The position numbers and the translations under genes were made by a program. DNA of 64,000 nt from Asterella californica (lineage: Eukaryota > Streptophyta > Marchantiopsida > Marchantiales > Aytoniaceae): positions 17,732,001 through 17,796,000 of the forward strand of contig JAYKYS010000007.1 of the NCBI GenBank assembly GCA_036924285.1, written 5' to 3'. Below, one piece after another: positions 12,420 to 23,476 of the stretch (positions are counted from its first letter, which is position 1; each line of letters starts with the position of its first letter). The notes beneath the pieces are model-generated. The model did not search any database. It was not told where the DNA came from and saw only the letters and a list, made by a program, of their open reading frames with translations.

Positions 12420-14055
12420 TACCTTCCATCGCTCGCTGGGCCGTGGAATCTCGAAGCAAAGCGCTGCAGAGAGGAATGAATTCAGGAAAGACATCAACCG
12501 CTTCGAAGATTGGACAGGGATGAGCAGGCGGGGAAGGCAGATCCATCGAGCGCTCCTCTTCCTCAGGAGTGAGGGTGGTGAAATAGCGGCGGTGGCCATC
12601 ACGCTTCGAGAAGAATATAGTGTCGATATCTGCCATGCTTATCGTTTCGGGATGGACAATAGATTTCCAAAGTGCATCGCTCCTTGCTCGTTGAATACCG
12701 TTCCCCATCAACCATTTGCAAGAAGGAGCATACTTCCCACAACGCACCATGGATCGCAAACAAGTACGGAGGGTACTGCCCAGAGGATGCCTGCATCTAT
12801 ACTTATTAAATTACAAAGCACGCTGTAGAATATTGTTAGAGTTCAATTCGACCCTGTTTTTCGTATCAGCGGCCCCTAAAAGACTGAACAACTCTTCCCC
12901 ATCAACAAGCATACCATCGGATATATTCTTCATGCAGCACTTGTGATGTACCTCAGATTTGTCTTCATACAGTAGCCTATCATACCTACGAAAGTATGAA
13001 GGCCCCTGTTGTTAAGCCTCTTTACGCAAACCTCCCCTCCAAGCGGTCTACCAGCGCCCTTCCAACCCAAGACAACTAGGAGCCTGTTTTTTAAATCGAT
13101 AGGACTCGTAGCCTGCAAGCACAAAACTCCCTGGATGTGCAGATGGAACAAAGCCCCCCCTCTTTCGACGGAGATGAGACCACTATCGCAATGTTGCTGC
13201 AAAAAAGCACACAAACATCCCCAGCAAGAAACGTCCAAATCGCCACCCGTTTGAGCAACAGTAACAGAAACCTCAAGAGTTTTTAGAGGTTGCCCTCTTC
13301 TGGACCGAGGAACCGGAGGATTGGTCGCACGCCTTGTGCGTGCGGCTTGTCTCATTTGCATCGGATGGAAAGGAGAAGTGTTTACAGCCTATTCTATAAA
13401 TCCTTGTGTTGATTGTCTGGCATACACACTCCAAAATGTTCTTCCTGTACACAGAAGTACCAACAGGCTTCAAAAGGGTCTCATCGTCCTCGTGTCTAAG
13501 AAACTTGGGGTAGCTAAAAACAGTAGACCTGCTGTCCTTCAGAATGAGCCAGGAACCATCGCTTTGCACATAAAGAAAGGGACCAATTATGCACTGAAAG
13601 CACTGACTAGAGCCGGAGAAAGCATACGACACTTTCACGTAATCCAAACCTGGGAGAAGGAATTCTGGCGGCTTTAAACAAAAACGGAAATCGATGTATA
13701 TGTAGCTTCTACTAAGATACAGATCTACCTCGAAGAAAGACAAATACCGGGAAGGTAGCAAAGGATGTGAGGGAGAAGACGTAGGAGGAGCGAACTACAA
13801 CAGTCGACACTTAAACCCTTGGATACCATGAAGGCAATATGTTTCGATAGACTGTAAAGAACGAGCTAGGAGCGAAGGAGAAATCGGGGACTGCAGGGAA
13901 GGGGATGTAGGACCCTCAGGAGATACAAGAGGGGGCTCAGGGGTAGCAGGTACTAAGAGAGGACTGTGTGGAGCGTCATCGAGGCTACGACATTCATCAT
14001 CATCGGAAAGTGTCAGAGCATTGTCCGCACTTACTTCAGTTACTTCAGTAGACAT
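12420..14055 (-). pseudogene. HUH endonuclease (Replitron-like rolling-circle transposase) remnant, copy 1
   Basis: HUH endonucleases nick and join single-stranded DNA through a His-x-His metal site and a catalytic Tyr. On the minus strand a frame reads VERGGALFHLHIQGVL (HLH at 13128-13145) and, 56 codons on, GLHTFVGMIGYCMK (GYCMK at 12963-12977). This is the order and form of Rep motifs II (HxH after E-x-G) and III (YxxK). Upstream, ATG 14055 opens a Ser/Pro-rich acidic N-terminus. Downstream, after a one-base frame change right behind YCMK and an in-frame TAA at 12811-12813, homology to copy 2 (39.5-40.8 kb) continues through FNKY and GKY landmarks to about 12.7 kb. A further open frame with TTLTPEEEERSMDLP reaches about 12.42 kb. 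Only one Tyr and no helicase were seen, unlike Helitrons. A CRESS-virus-like Rep is an alternative. The gene is broken and not translatable as one protein. Confidence 0.55.
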
Positions 14056-14739
14056 TGCAAACACAGTGAGAAGTTGTAGAGAAATACCTCAGAGTAAGTC
14101 CATTTCGATACCTGTAGAGGAGAAAAGCATGCATCGAACGAGGCAAACGATAGACATCTGCTCGCAGAAGCAGATGCCTCCATGAGTTGCCATGCCGCCA
14201 GCGTGACATCGTGTGGCCACCGCGACGACGCTCACCGCTGGCAAAAAAGGTCAGGAGCAGGAACTGCAGAAGAAGAGTGGGACGGCAGCGAGCTGTCAAC
14301 ACGTCACGACAACTCCCATTTTGAAGCAGTCCTGACGTCCAACAAGATCCGATAGAAGCGACGAAGGCATGAAAACGTCAGAAAAACGTTGGGAGAAGCT
14401 ACTGACATGAAACAGAGCGATCGATCCAGCAGAAATGAAAAGAAAAGACGGCGACAGCAAGATATCACCGACAGCAAAAACAAAGAACCATTGGAAGACC
14501 TCTTGGGCGCATTATCGTGAGCCAGCACCTCTTTGTTGAAAGAAGTGGTGGCTCACGACGAGTCCCGTCGAAAAAACGGCGGCAACCCATAACCACAGCG
14601 ACAATCGACGATTCCCGGTCTGAAAGAAACAACTCCCGTCGCACAGTGAAAGAATGAACGACCGGTCCCACCTGCAGAAACGATAGACAAAGCACGCAGC
14701 TTGCAGAGAAAAACAGAAGGCAGCGATGCGTCATGCCAA

Positions 14740-15060
14740 AACCGAGTCCACCAAACAGAGCGTAGCGTCATGCCTCGAACCTCGAACCGTGCGATAGAAT
14801 ATGCGTCAGAAAGCACGCATGCTGCATACAACATTAGGCAGGAAGAAAGAACGAAGAGAACGATACGAGGACGAGAACCGGACGGGTTGCCAGCAGGAAG
14901 GCAAGGAGAAGAGAGGAAACAATTTCGCTACGCGTAAAGTACCGCCACCAAACAAGCGCGAAGACAAAGAAGCGACAGCGATGGCAAAAACGACTCCACC
15001 AAAACCGAGTCCATCAAACAGACCGTAGCGTGCACCATCTCAACCTCGAACCGTGCGATA
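14740..15060. repeat. Direct repeats upstream of HUH copy 1
   Basis: A block with CCGAGTCCA(C/T)CAAACAGA, CGTAGCGT and TCGAACCGTGCGATAGAA occurs near 14743-14799 and again near 15005-15064, about 260 bases apart. The plus strand here is A/C/G-rich and T-poor. No gene fits; it lies on the 5' side of the HUH pseudogene, so it may be part of the same element. Confidence 0.6.
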
Positions 15061-15307
15061 GAAGCGGCAAAACCAAGTCCAGCAAAGAGGCCGTATTGGA
15101 GCTATGCCTCCAACCTCCAAGCGCGCGAGTTACGACCTCCAACAACAGAAGTAAACATTAGCGGCAGCAAAGAAGCGCGAAAAAAGACGGTAGGCGTGTG
15201 GCAAAAACGACTCCACGAAAAGAGGCGGCGGCCGTGTACACATAGACGGTACGCATAAAGAAGGCACGGGTCGCATGGACTTAGAGCCTGGAGCGACAAA
15301 AAAGGCA

Positions 15308-15540
15308 CCGTCACGTTAGCGGTAGTCGTTTTCCTTCGGCTATACAGGCGCGCAGCAACCCCAGGTTTTCTAACATGTTGTTCTTGCCGTTCCGCATTTT
15401 ACAACCTCGACCGAAAAAAAAGTCGATTCCACTGTCCCGGTAAAGGCGCCGTTACGTTAGCGGTGTTTTTTTGTCTTCGGCTATAGAGGCGCGCACCAAC
15501 CCCAGGTTTTCTAACGCCTCGTTCTTGCCGTTTCGCATTC
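15308..15540. repeat. Tandem duplication of about 130 bp
   Basis: ACGTTAGCGGT...CTTCGGCTATA(C/G)AGGCGCGCA followed by CAACCCCAGGTTTTCTAAC and TTCTTGCCGTT(C/T)CGCATT occurs at about 15313-15400 and 15452-15539. The copies differ by scattered substitutions and small indels. Confidence 0.75.
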
Positions 15541-16027
15541 GGGACGCTTATTCACTCTCTTCCAAGTTAGGAAGAGGGAGAAAGTTAGGAAGAGGGAGAA
15601 ATATGCAAATTCTTTAAATTTTCTTAATTTTTCTCTCTGAAAGGATTAGGTTATAAATTAAAAATATTTTTACTGGTCGAAAGCAGAGTTGTTTATACCA
15701 GGAGAAGGATCATCTAACGTAACTTACTTATGGATTTTTTGACCGCAACCATGTGTAACGATGTTCACTATATTCAGTAAAAGATTCTTAATTTAATCAT
15801 CTAAATGTAATGTCTTAAATATAATAAAATCAATTTAGAACAATTTATCCTCCTCTCTATAATGTATTTTCCAAGGCAATAGAACATCAATCTTTCCCAT
15901 AAGTATTCATCGTTACCTAATGTATTTTAAATATATTCACTAAACTTCTCTCAAGCCACTTGCCAGTCAATTATATATGATAATTTTATGCGTTGTGTTA
16001 CGATTTATCTTGATTTATTCTTCGGTC

Positions 16028-16050
16028 AGAAGTGCACTTTGGATGCATAT
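16028..16050 (+). repeat. Dispersed word AGTGCACTTTGGAT(G/A)CATATTT, copy 1
   Basis: GAAGTGCACTTTGGATGCATATTT here matches GAAGTGCACTTTGGATACATATTT near 19003-19026 with one mismatch. Both follow a T-rich run. This is probably the edge of a short dispersed element. Confidence 0.55.
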
Positions 16051-16139
16051 TTAGGCTCGAGTTGGAATTAAGATTTAGATATTATAATTTGTTATATCAA
16101 TAATTTTATAAAATTAAAAAGAAATATATCTACAGTGAT

Positions 16140-16310
16140 ATTCAATACGCATGCTGAATGAACTTCTGGGAACTTTTGCTTGCTTGCTGTTATTGGAGAA
16201 ATTTATAAGTATTAGATGAGAATCATTTATCAAGTGAATATAAATAATCAAAATATTCATAAATATTAACTGTTAGCACATGCCTAGAAACATGAGGAAA
16301 CCAAAAATAA
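16140..16310 (+). repeat. Dispersed AT-rich repeat, copy 1 (partner at 54575-54725)
   Basis: ATGAACTTCTGGGAAC here and ATGAACTTCTGGGGAAC near 54589 start two sequences that stay alignable for about 140 bases (TAAGTATTA, AATCAAAATAT, ATATTAA.TGTTAG, CC.AGAAA). This indicates a diverged interspersed repeat present on both sides of the window. Confidence 0.55.
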
Positions 16311-16504
16311 AACCATGAACCTTGAATATACTATCGCGCTTCTAAACGTACAAGTTCGAGAATGTATTGCTATAAATACAGTAATTTAATGACAAAAAGA
16401 GTTAAGTAATAAATTAAAAATATATATATTTACTTCTTCTATCGAAACATGGAGGAGGTGAATACACACCTGCTCTGAATATCCAATGTCTTTTAGATAT
16501 GAAA

Positions 16505-16610
16505 TAGTGCATATTATTCACCTCTCCTTCGGATGGAGAGAGATATGCAATGTGGTTTAATTTATCTCCTAATCCATCCTGCGAGAAGAGTTAGGAGAAA
16601 AGTTAAACTT
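16505..16610 (+). repeat. Two-hairpin module, diverged copy
   Basis: ATTCACCTCTCC with a short loop and GGAGAG forms a first stem. GTTTAATTTATCTCCTAAT and the mirrored AGTTAGGAGAAAAGTTAAAC form a second. The layout matches the modules at 16968, 20598 and 24603. Confidence 0.5.
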
Positions 16611-16967
16611 ATGATTAATGATATTTCTCTCTCTGGACACTTGGCTTCTCATGACTCTTGGAGCTCGGGTTCAAGAGCAAGACTTGTAGGTTCTTTCTAT
16701 CGTTTCCTGCATGCTTACTCATGTTTGTGGATTAATTTATTCTTAAGACTTCACTTGGACTAATTCTGAGCTAGTCTGTCCGTGCCAATGGCGTCTCATA
16801 AACCGGGTATGTTCAAGAAAACCTCTGTCTACTTATCTCATAACTGTTGTTGTCCACCTCTCTTAGCGAAAACTCCTTGTGCACGTCTTCGCTTGACGTA
16901 TCTCATTGCACACAACGCCTATCAAGGACGAAATATTTTTAATCCTCTTTTAATCTTATTACTATAT

Positions 16968-17065
16968 ATTCACCTCATGTACACTTTGAAGTGTACATGA
17001 GGTGTAATTTATAAGTTAATCCTTCTGTTAGGAAGGGTTAGCTCTAAATTATGACTCAAAGATTG
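16968..17065 (+). repeat. Two-hairpin module with a perfect 16-bp first stem
   Basis: CACCTCATGTACACTT, a 2-base loop TG, and AAGTGTACATGAGGTG form a perfect stem. It is followed directly by TAATTTATAAGTTAATCC...GGAAGGGTTAG...TAAATTA, a second interrupted stem. The first-stem sequence differs from the other modules although the geometry is the same. Confidence 0.65.
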
Positions 17066-18998
17066 ATTTTTTTTTATAAAAAAAAATTGACTTATAGTTG
17101 GATAGTTCCAAGTGTGGTCACTGCGCTTCTGGATTTTGTGATTTCCAGAAGACAATGTGTTTCATTTTCTTAAAAATATTTAAATTAGATTTTTTAAATA
17201 TAGTAATTTAAGTTAAGGATTTCTAAGATATTTAAATTAAGACTATAATTTGACGTCTTCACGAAACCAGGCACGTTCACTGTGCGTTCACTGCACCCCA
17301 GTGAAAATTTAAACAAAAGAGTGTATTTATTAAATTGACACTACACCCACTAGCTTCCTTCCCTGTACAAGGCTAAGAGTGTATTGGTTGTATATTTAAA
17401 TTTACACTGCACCCCTTGCAAAATTTAAATGTCTTGGCTTGCGTGCAATCCTCTTCGAAACGGCCGGGTATTTATATCATTCTTGTCCTTTTCCTGTTAC
17501 TTGTACAAGGCCCTGAGGCAGGATATTATCCATTGTGATATGTATGCTTTCGGTGTATATTATATTTGTTTATACTTGGACCTTTTTATTCTACCTTAAA
17601 GATGCCATGCCAGACTAGCAAAGCCAAAATAGAATCATAAGCATGGTGCAGAGCAGCGAGACGACTGACCCTAAATACGAAAACACGAGGAATCTAAAGA
17701 GTTTGGTAATAAATTACACTATGATATTAGTTATAAACAAAATTTTAGTTCACTCACATCACCACTTTATGCATTAAATCCGATGCACTATGCTTATGGT
17801 TATATTTTGCTTCTTCGATCAAATAATATGCATCCCAACTCACCAATGAAGAAATCTAACCAGAAAACAATCAAGCAATTTTAATTCAACTGCGTTGCTA
17901 TGCGGCTGCAAAGATGTACGATTTCAAAGGTTTAATTGTAGTAAATACGTAACCATATGGCCATTATTTTCAGCCGTAGTGACTCTATATAGGCTGACAA
18001 TAGGGTTTAGCTTATGTTAAAACGAAAGCATCATGTTAATTTGTATACATAATAAGTTGCAACTATACCAGAAAAAGACAGAAACATAATAGATGATCTG
18101 TTTTCTAAATGAAGTATAAATGACTTCAACCTAAAGAACTATCACATTACAATCATTCAGGTGTATGTAAGGAGATCCTGTCCTCTGACTAGAGTATATA
18201 TGACTTTAAACTAAATGATTTTCATGTGATAGTATAGTATCGATAGTATCATATTACTATCATCCAGGTGTATGTAAACCGAATGTTTTGTAACATGCTC
18301 AGTATGATATAAACCATAAATTACTCTATGGAAGTAAGAAAATTCAAGGGAGAAAGGAAATGGTAGTAAAATATGTACTCTAGTCAGTAAACGAGCATGC
18401 ATATTCACCTTGCGCCAAGTTCGATCGTTGTATAGAATTTTCTTTTTTTATTTAAATTACTTTTCACTCTTGACGAATCGTTTGTTAACTTCGTGTGATT
18501 TATAGAAAACCAAATTACAAAGAGATCTCTCTAACTTTTTATTATTTATTTCAAATATTTTTATTTGCACTTTCTTGGTTTCAAATTACTTGTGTGAAAA
18601 TCATTATATTTGCTCACAGAACCAAGATCTATTTTCTTCTCTAATTTTGTTCACTGTGGGACTCGACCTCACGTGGATTCAATCCCCAGACCCAGTCTGT
18701 TACCAAACCACCACTATACAAGTACATATGTATCCACTAAAGTTCTTAGATACATAGTGTCACATAGAAAGAGTTCGAGAATAAATATTACTATTTTATA
18801 TTTTCAAATTATAAAATAGAAATGAAAAAATAGAAACAAGTTTCAGCGTTCTCCCAGAAATGAGAAAATTTGTAATCACACAAAAATAAACTGGTTTTAA
18901 GACATGAGAAAATTCACAACTACCCAAAAACCCTGCTGCTGCAAATGAAACACTTAAAATTTCATCCCGTGTATCTCGCTTGTTATTTTTCTTCTTTT

Positions 18999-19026
18999 TC
19001 CAGGAAGTGCACTTTGGATACATATT
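18999..19026 (+). repeat. Dispersed word AGTGCACTTTGGATACATATTT, copy 2
   Basis: Partner of the copy at 16028-16050, with one mismatch over about 24 bases. Confidence 0.55.
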
Positions 19027-20597
19027 TTATTTAGTCAGAAAAGTGACAAGACTTTCACCGGGGTAGATTTTTCCTCGGTGAACGTCTTGACAAATTTGGT
19101 TCAACCTTGGAAATGTTGGAAAAATACAGGAAGTTACAGCACTAAACACTGACACTTCGCAAGCCCTACTTCACATATATAGGTATCTACTTAGAAACTG
19201 AAGAAACATCTTATGATATTGTGAAGAAATATTTTTATATCATACGTAATCAAATTAGAGTTTTATTTAACCTTTTACAAAGAATGTTCAGTTTGATATT
19301 GATATACCTATGCTATCAATATAGCTAAATTATTTTTTGTATGATCATGTGATATGAAGAAGTGAATGAGTTGATCAACGTATTAGCTTATTTGGCTGGA
19401 AAGTTAACTTTAGTGATTAGTAAGATTTTATTTTTACTTTTATCAAGTATAAAATTTATTAGAACGGAAAGAGAAAGAAAACAAGTCGTGCCAAGGAGTG
19501 AATAAACTCAAAACAGAGAGTGTGATACGCCGCTTACACAACAAAAATGATTAGTAAGATGTAAACTTGTATTACTATAAATACGCTAATTTACGCTAAT
19601 TTGGATTCATATTAGATAGTTATGTAGTAATTACTGGTGGAATTACAAGGATGATGATAATGCTAGGTTTTTCTGTACTTGGATTTTTGCATGATATTTT
19701 CTTGGAATAAAGAGCGATTTTATATTTGTTTGTTCGCTGTTTGGAAATCTCTTTTATCTTCAATGTATTTTTTATCTCAAGCAACTATTGCATCCGTTCT
19801 TGTAATTGAGAGGGAACTTACCTATCTATCTTAATAAACTTATTGCTCGCATTGATATGTTAATTATTCATAGTCCCACCAATAATACTTATATCCTCTT
19901 CAATCAAGCTCCTCAGCTTGTACATCAAACAATAGCTCTTGGAAAATTTTGTAAATACACTTGTTTTCAGAAAGTTATTCAAGTATTCTCATTTGCCCAT
20001 CAAGCATTAATATTTTTGGCTCTATTATATAGAGCAATTTGCGTGGATATGAAACTTTACATTTTATCTTGAAAACAACTAAAAGTAATTATAAATGAGA
20101 GTGAATCGAGTAAAAGAACATATAAGGCATTGTTGCATTCTCTTATCGCCTTGGGCAAAACTATCTTGTGTAAGGAATGTCTGAGTTTCAAGGTGTTCGT
20201 ATTTTGCACGTATTTTTATGTGTTTGAAACATGTTGGGACATCAAGTTGGATGGATTTTATTTCAGCAGTTTTCAAATCGTGGAGTTAATGTGAGTCATT
20301 TGAAAATACTTGAATGATTTCTTTGCTTGTGTATGTATGTTGTTTATTGCAACGATGAGTAAATATATATCCAAATCGTGGTTTTGCTAAGAAGAGTGAA
20401 AAAGTATTATTGTGTAAGTGGATCAGTCGGACGATATATTATGAGAATGCTTATTGTCGTTGTGTGCGTGCAGCGGATGTCCACTTTCTTCTGATATTTG
20501 TTCTAGCAATGTGTATATTCTGCTTGGACATAGTAGTGGAACTTACAGATCCGATGGAGCTCGACGATGACGAGGAGTTTGGTGTCGTTAATGACTT

Positions 20598-20930
20598 ATT
20601 CATGCTTATTCACCTCTTCCATCTGAAGAGGGAAGAGGGCTGCAACCTCAATTTATTGCCTAATCCTTCCGACGAGAAGGGTTATGTAATAAATTAATAT
20701 TTTAATTAATGTATTAATCTAATGAAGTAGTCTCCAGCACTTGTACTCTCTGAAGCGCGAAGTCATGCACTACACTTATGGGTTTTCAAATCACGGTTTC
20801 ACGTTTTCAGGAACAATTAACATATAATATTTAAATTTTTATTTTATTTTTTATTAAACTTAACTTATAACAGTTATAATATTTTTTATAACATAAAAGT
20901 GGCTCTCGCTCCCGAAATAAAAAGCTTCAT
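20598..20930 (+). repeat. Two-hairpin module plus 3' tail, full copy A
   Basis: It begins TTATTCACCTCTTCCATCTGA with first stem CCTCTTCC/GGAAGAGG, then second stem ATTTATTGCCTAATCC.../GAAGGGTTATGTAATAAAT. A tail of over 200 bases aligns with copy B at 24603-24905 (GCACTTGTAC, CTGAAGC.CG.AGTC.TGCACT, ending in TATAACATAAAA). The two together define a diverged repeat of about 310 bases. Confidence 0.7.
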
Positions 20931-21189
20931 CTGCGTGTCGATAATGTCACCGTCTTTCCAATGTACGATAATTATGTTATGACTACATTCACGACAGCAA
21001 ATCCGGTTTTCTCATTTTTGTCTCTCCTCGCCGATGCACGATGGGAATGCTTATTGACTTCACATGTGCTTGGATGAGGTGTCTAGCTGCATCTCAATAT
21101 TTGTTTTGCCTATGTAATATATGAAGAGGAAGTCACAAAGTGGTGCGTGAAGAAAAGATCTTTAATATGGTTTGATTACTTTCTACTGT

Positions 21190-22020
21190 AATCCTATGAT
21201 TACATTCGATGCGTCAAAACATTTCGTATGTCCAAGATGATTTTTTTGACACTTGTCTCTGAAATGCAATCCTAGTAGAGGTTTGTATTGGAGTAGTATT
21301 GTATCGATGTCTACTGGATCAATTTATTTTCATGTCAATGAAGAATAGGTCAATCTACACTCCAAGAAGTCATGGAAGAAGTTGTGCTTGCTGTTGTACG
21401 TGAACTTGGACCTCGTTATTTGACAAGGTCTACCTGGAGCGAATAACTGATGGTTTCTATAGATCCTGCAGGTTACTGAACTGCCATGGTGCTATCGATG
21501 GCATACATGTTGGATCGTATCTCCTAGAAGGACTACTTCCACTTTTGATTTTTACAACCAGAAGGTTTATTACTTTGTAGTATTACAAGCTATATGTGAC
21601 GTTGACTACACTTTTACTAATATACACGTTAGTTGTATAATATTGACGAATGACAAATGAGTCTTTCGGATTTCCAGTTTTTTTCAAAGGTGAGAGAGAG
21701 AAAATTCTGCAAGAACCAGTTATAAGAATTAACGATGACTGTTTCTTGAAGTCTTATATTTTAGGAGATTTTGGTACCAGTGGATAATGATGTCGATTCA
21801 ATAAAACTTCCATCGACAGAGCTTCATATTCTCAACACCAAAAGATACACTAGAGGACGTATATGTATTGAGCAAGCGTTTGATATTATCAAGTCTCAGC
21901 TCAAGATTTTGTTTATGGAATCAATTCATCTGTTGGTCGGGTCGCGAAACTAGTCCATGCCACTTGTATTCTTTATAAATTTATGCAGAAGAAAATAGTC
22001 TCTGTTGATAGATTTCGAAT
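21190..22020 (+). pseudogene. PIF/Harbinger-like transposase remnant
   Basis: Several frames together give the order of a DDE_4 / HARBI1-type transposase. Near 21209 TFRMSKMIFLTLVSEM matches the usual N-terminal helix. Near 21480 CHGAIDGIHV carries the first catalytic Asp. Near 21577 LQAICDVDYTFTNIHV matches the central strand block. Near 21755 SYILGD precedes the lost second Asp region. Near 21830 NTKRYTRGRICIEQAFDIIK carries the Glu and the typical helix, followed by KLVHATCILYKF. Stops and frame changes interrupt it throughout. Family assignment is firm by pattern; terminal repeats and target duplication were not found. Confidence 0.7.
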
Positions 22021-22562
22021 TTCAGCTCCCAATCGATATAGCTCGAAGTGTTAATGGTTCAAGAACTGAGGAGGTCAGAAAAGTGCAAGGTGCAAGGTCA
22101 GAAAAAACTATCAAAGGTCATTGCTCTATATTGTAATACATGATATTGAAAAGTTTTTGTTGATCTTCACGTTACCTGTGGATTGGTTTGATTGTGTTTA
22201 TGCTTGATGAGGTTTTCTCTACGTTCATGACGGGCAATTTACACCTGCCTCATCGAAAAATCTCAAAACATGTGGTCTTTTCATAAAACATCATCCGAGA
22301 TTTTCAGGTTTGCCTTCTACTCTAGCCTTGCATTTTCTTCATTTTTTTTTGCAATAATTTCTATAAGTTGTGGTCCTCATTAAGGGACCCAATGACCAAG
22401 CCCTGAGGCTGCACTTGGGTTTTAGCTCCCCAGTTGGTTTCAAAAGTAAATGCTATGATGTAAGTGATGATTTATTTTGGCAGGAAAGAAGACAGAAGCA
22501 TGAACGTGACATTACATAATGTACTTGGAATGAACTTCCACTTATTATAGGGACGATAGATG

Positions 22563-22581
22563 ACCTTAGAGCTACTGATAG
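22563..22581 (+). repeat. 19-bp word shared with the left flank of the Mutator-like element
   Basis: ACCTTAGAGCTACTGATAG is identical at 49274-49292, and the following bases are similar (GGGGCTTAGC versus AGGGTTCAGC). It may be a terminal motif of a common element. Confidence 0.6.
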
Positions 22582-23345
22582 TGGGGCTTAGCTCCAATGT
22601 TCTTTTTCTCTTTGCTACGTTAGTTGTTTGATATTTCGGGTCTTTCTTTCCCTTGTAAGGCTTGATGACATCTTCCCATCCGTTGGCTATTCATTGCGTC
22701 GCGTGTTCACACTTGAAATGAAACTAGTTCTTTCGGAAAACAGTGTAATGACACAGGCTATTTTGTTACGTTTGTGCAAAAGGGTGCTGCTTCGGGCTGT
22801 CAGTAAAGTCACGCAAAAGACAAAGCCACCTGGTACAAAAAGAGCAGCGCGGTGACGTTCTTACGTCAGGATCTACAAGAGAGACCAATCAGATTTTATT
22901 TACATGCAGATAAAACTGAAAAATCATTCTGTTACACAGTAATCTCAGTTCTTTTCGTACGAATATAGCTTATAGTGGCAATGTAGCAACATTGTTTGAC
23001 TTACTCTCCTCTCACCTCTTGCATAAGTATTTTTTGGATCTAGATGTTTTCTATGTTGCATATCGTGGAGTGGGAAGATGACGAGCAAAGAGATAAGAAG
23101 AAATTATTGGTAGTGGAGGATTTGTTTGTTGCGGGTTGAATGTGGATTATTTGTTCTTTGCGGTGTAAGTGGGGAAATATATTCTTCAGGAAAATATATG
23201 ATCTGAGAAGGGAAAAGCAGCAGACCCTGACACGTGTTCCACCTGTATCAAGGAGGCTGTGTAAAAGCTTCAATTTACACATGTCTTAAACATGGAAGTG
23301 TGTATCTACCCATTCTGTTTAACTAAAATGAACCTTGCAACGAAT

Positions 23346-23476
23346 GAAAATTTATTAAATTTATCGTATTTTGATTTATTGTCATATATTTTCACGAGAA
23401 AAGATTTGATAATAAATTAAGGCTATGCATATTGCTCTTTCCATCTGAGGAAGGAGAAGATGAATATGCATACAAA
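23346..23476. repeat. Two-hairpin module in opposite order
   Basis: AAATTTATTAAATTT...GATAATAAATTA is followed by a stem TATGCATATTGCTCTTTCC / GGAAGGAGAAGATGAATATGCATA around ATCTGA. The AT-rich stem precedes the C/T stem, the reverse of copies A and B. Confidence 0.45.

Noticed and set aside
12930..13361. Helitron Rep instead of a Replitron-like HUH protein
   Set aside because: A Helitron Rep should have two tyrosines in the last motif, a longer gap and a helicase; only YxxK with one Tyr and no helicase is seen.
19806..20072. 88-codon open frame in the AT-rich block
   Set aside because: No family resemblance, no splice context, in AT-rich DNA where such frames arise easily.
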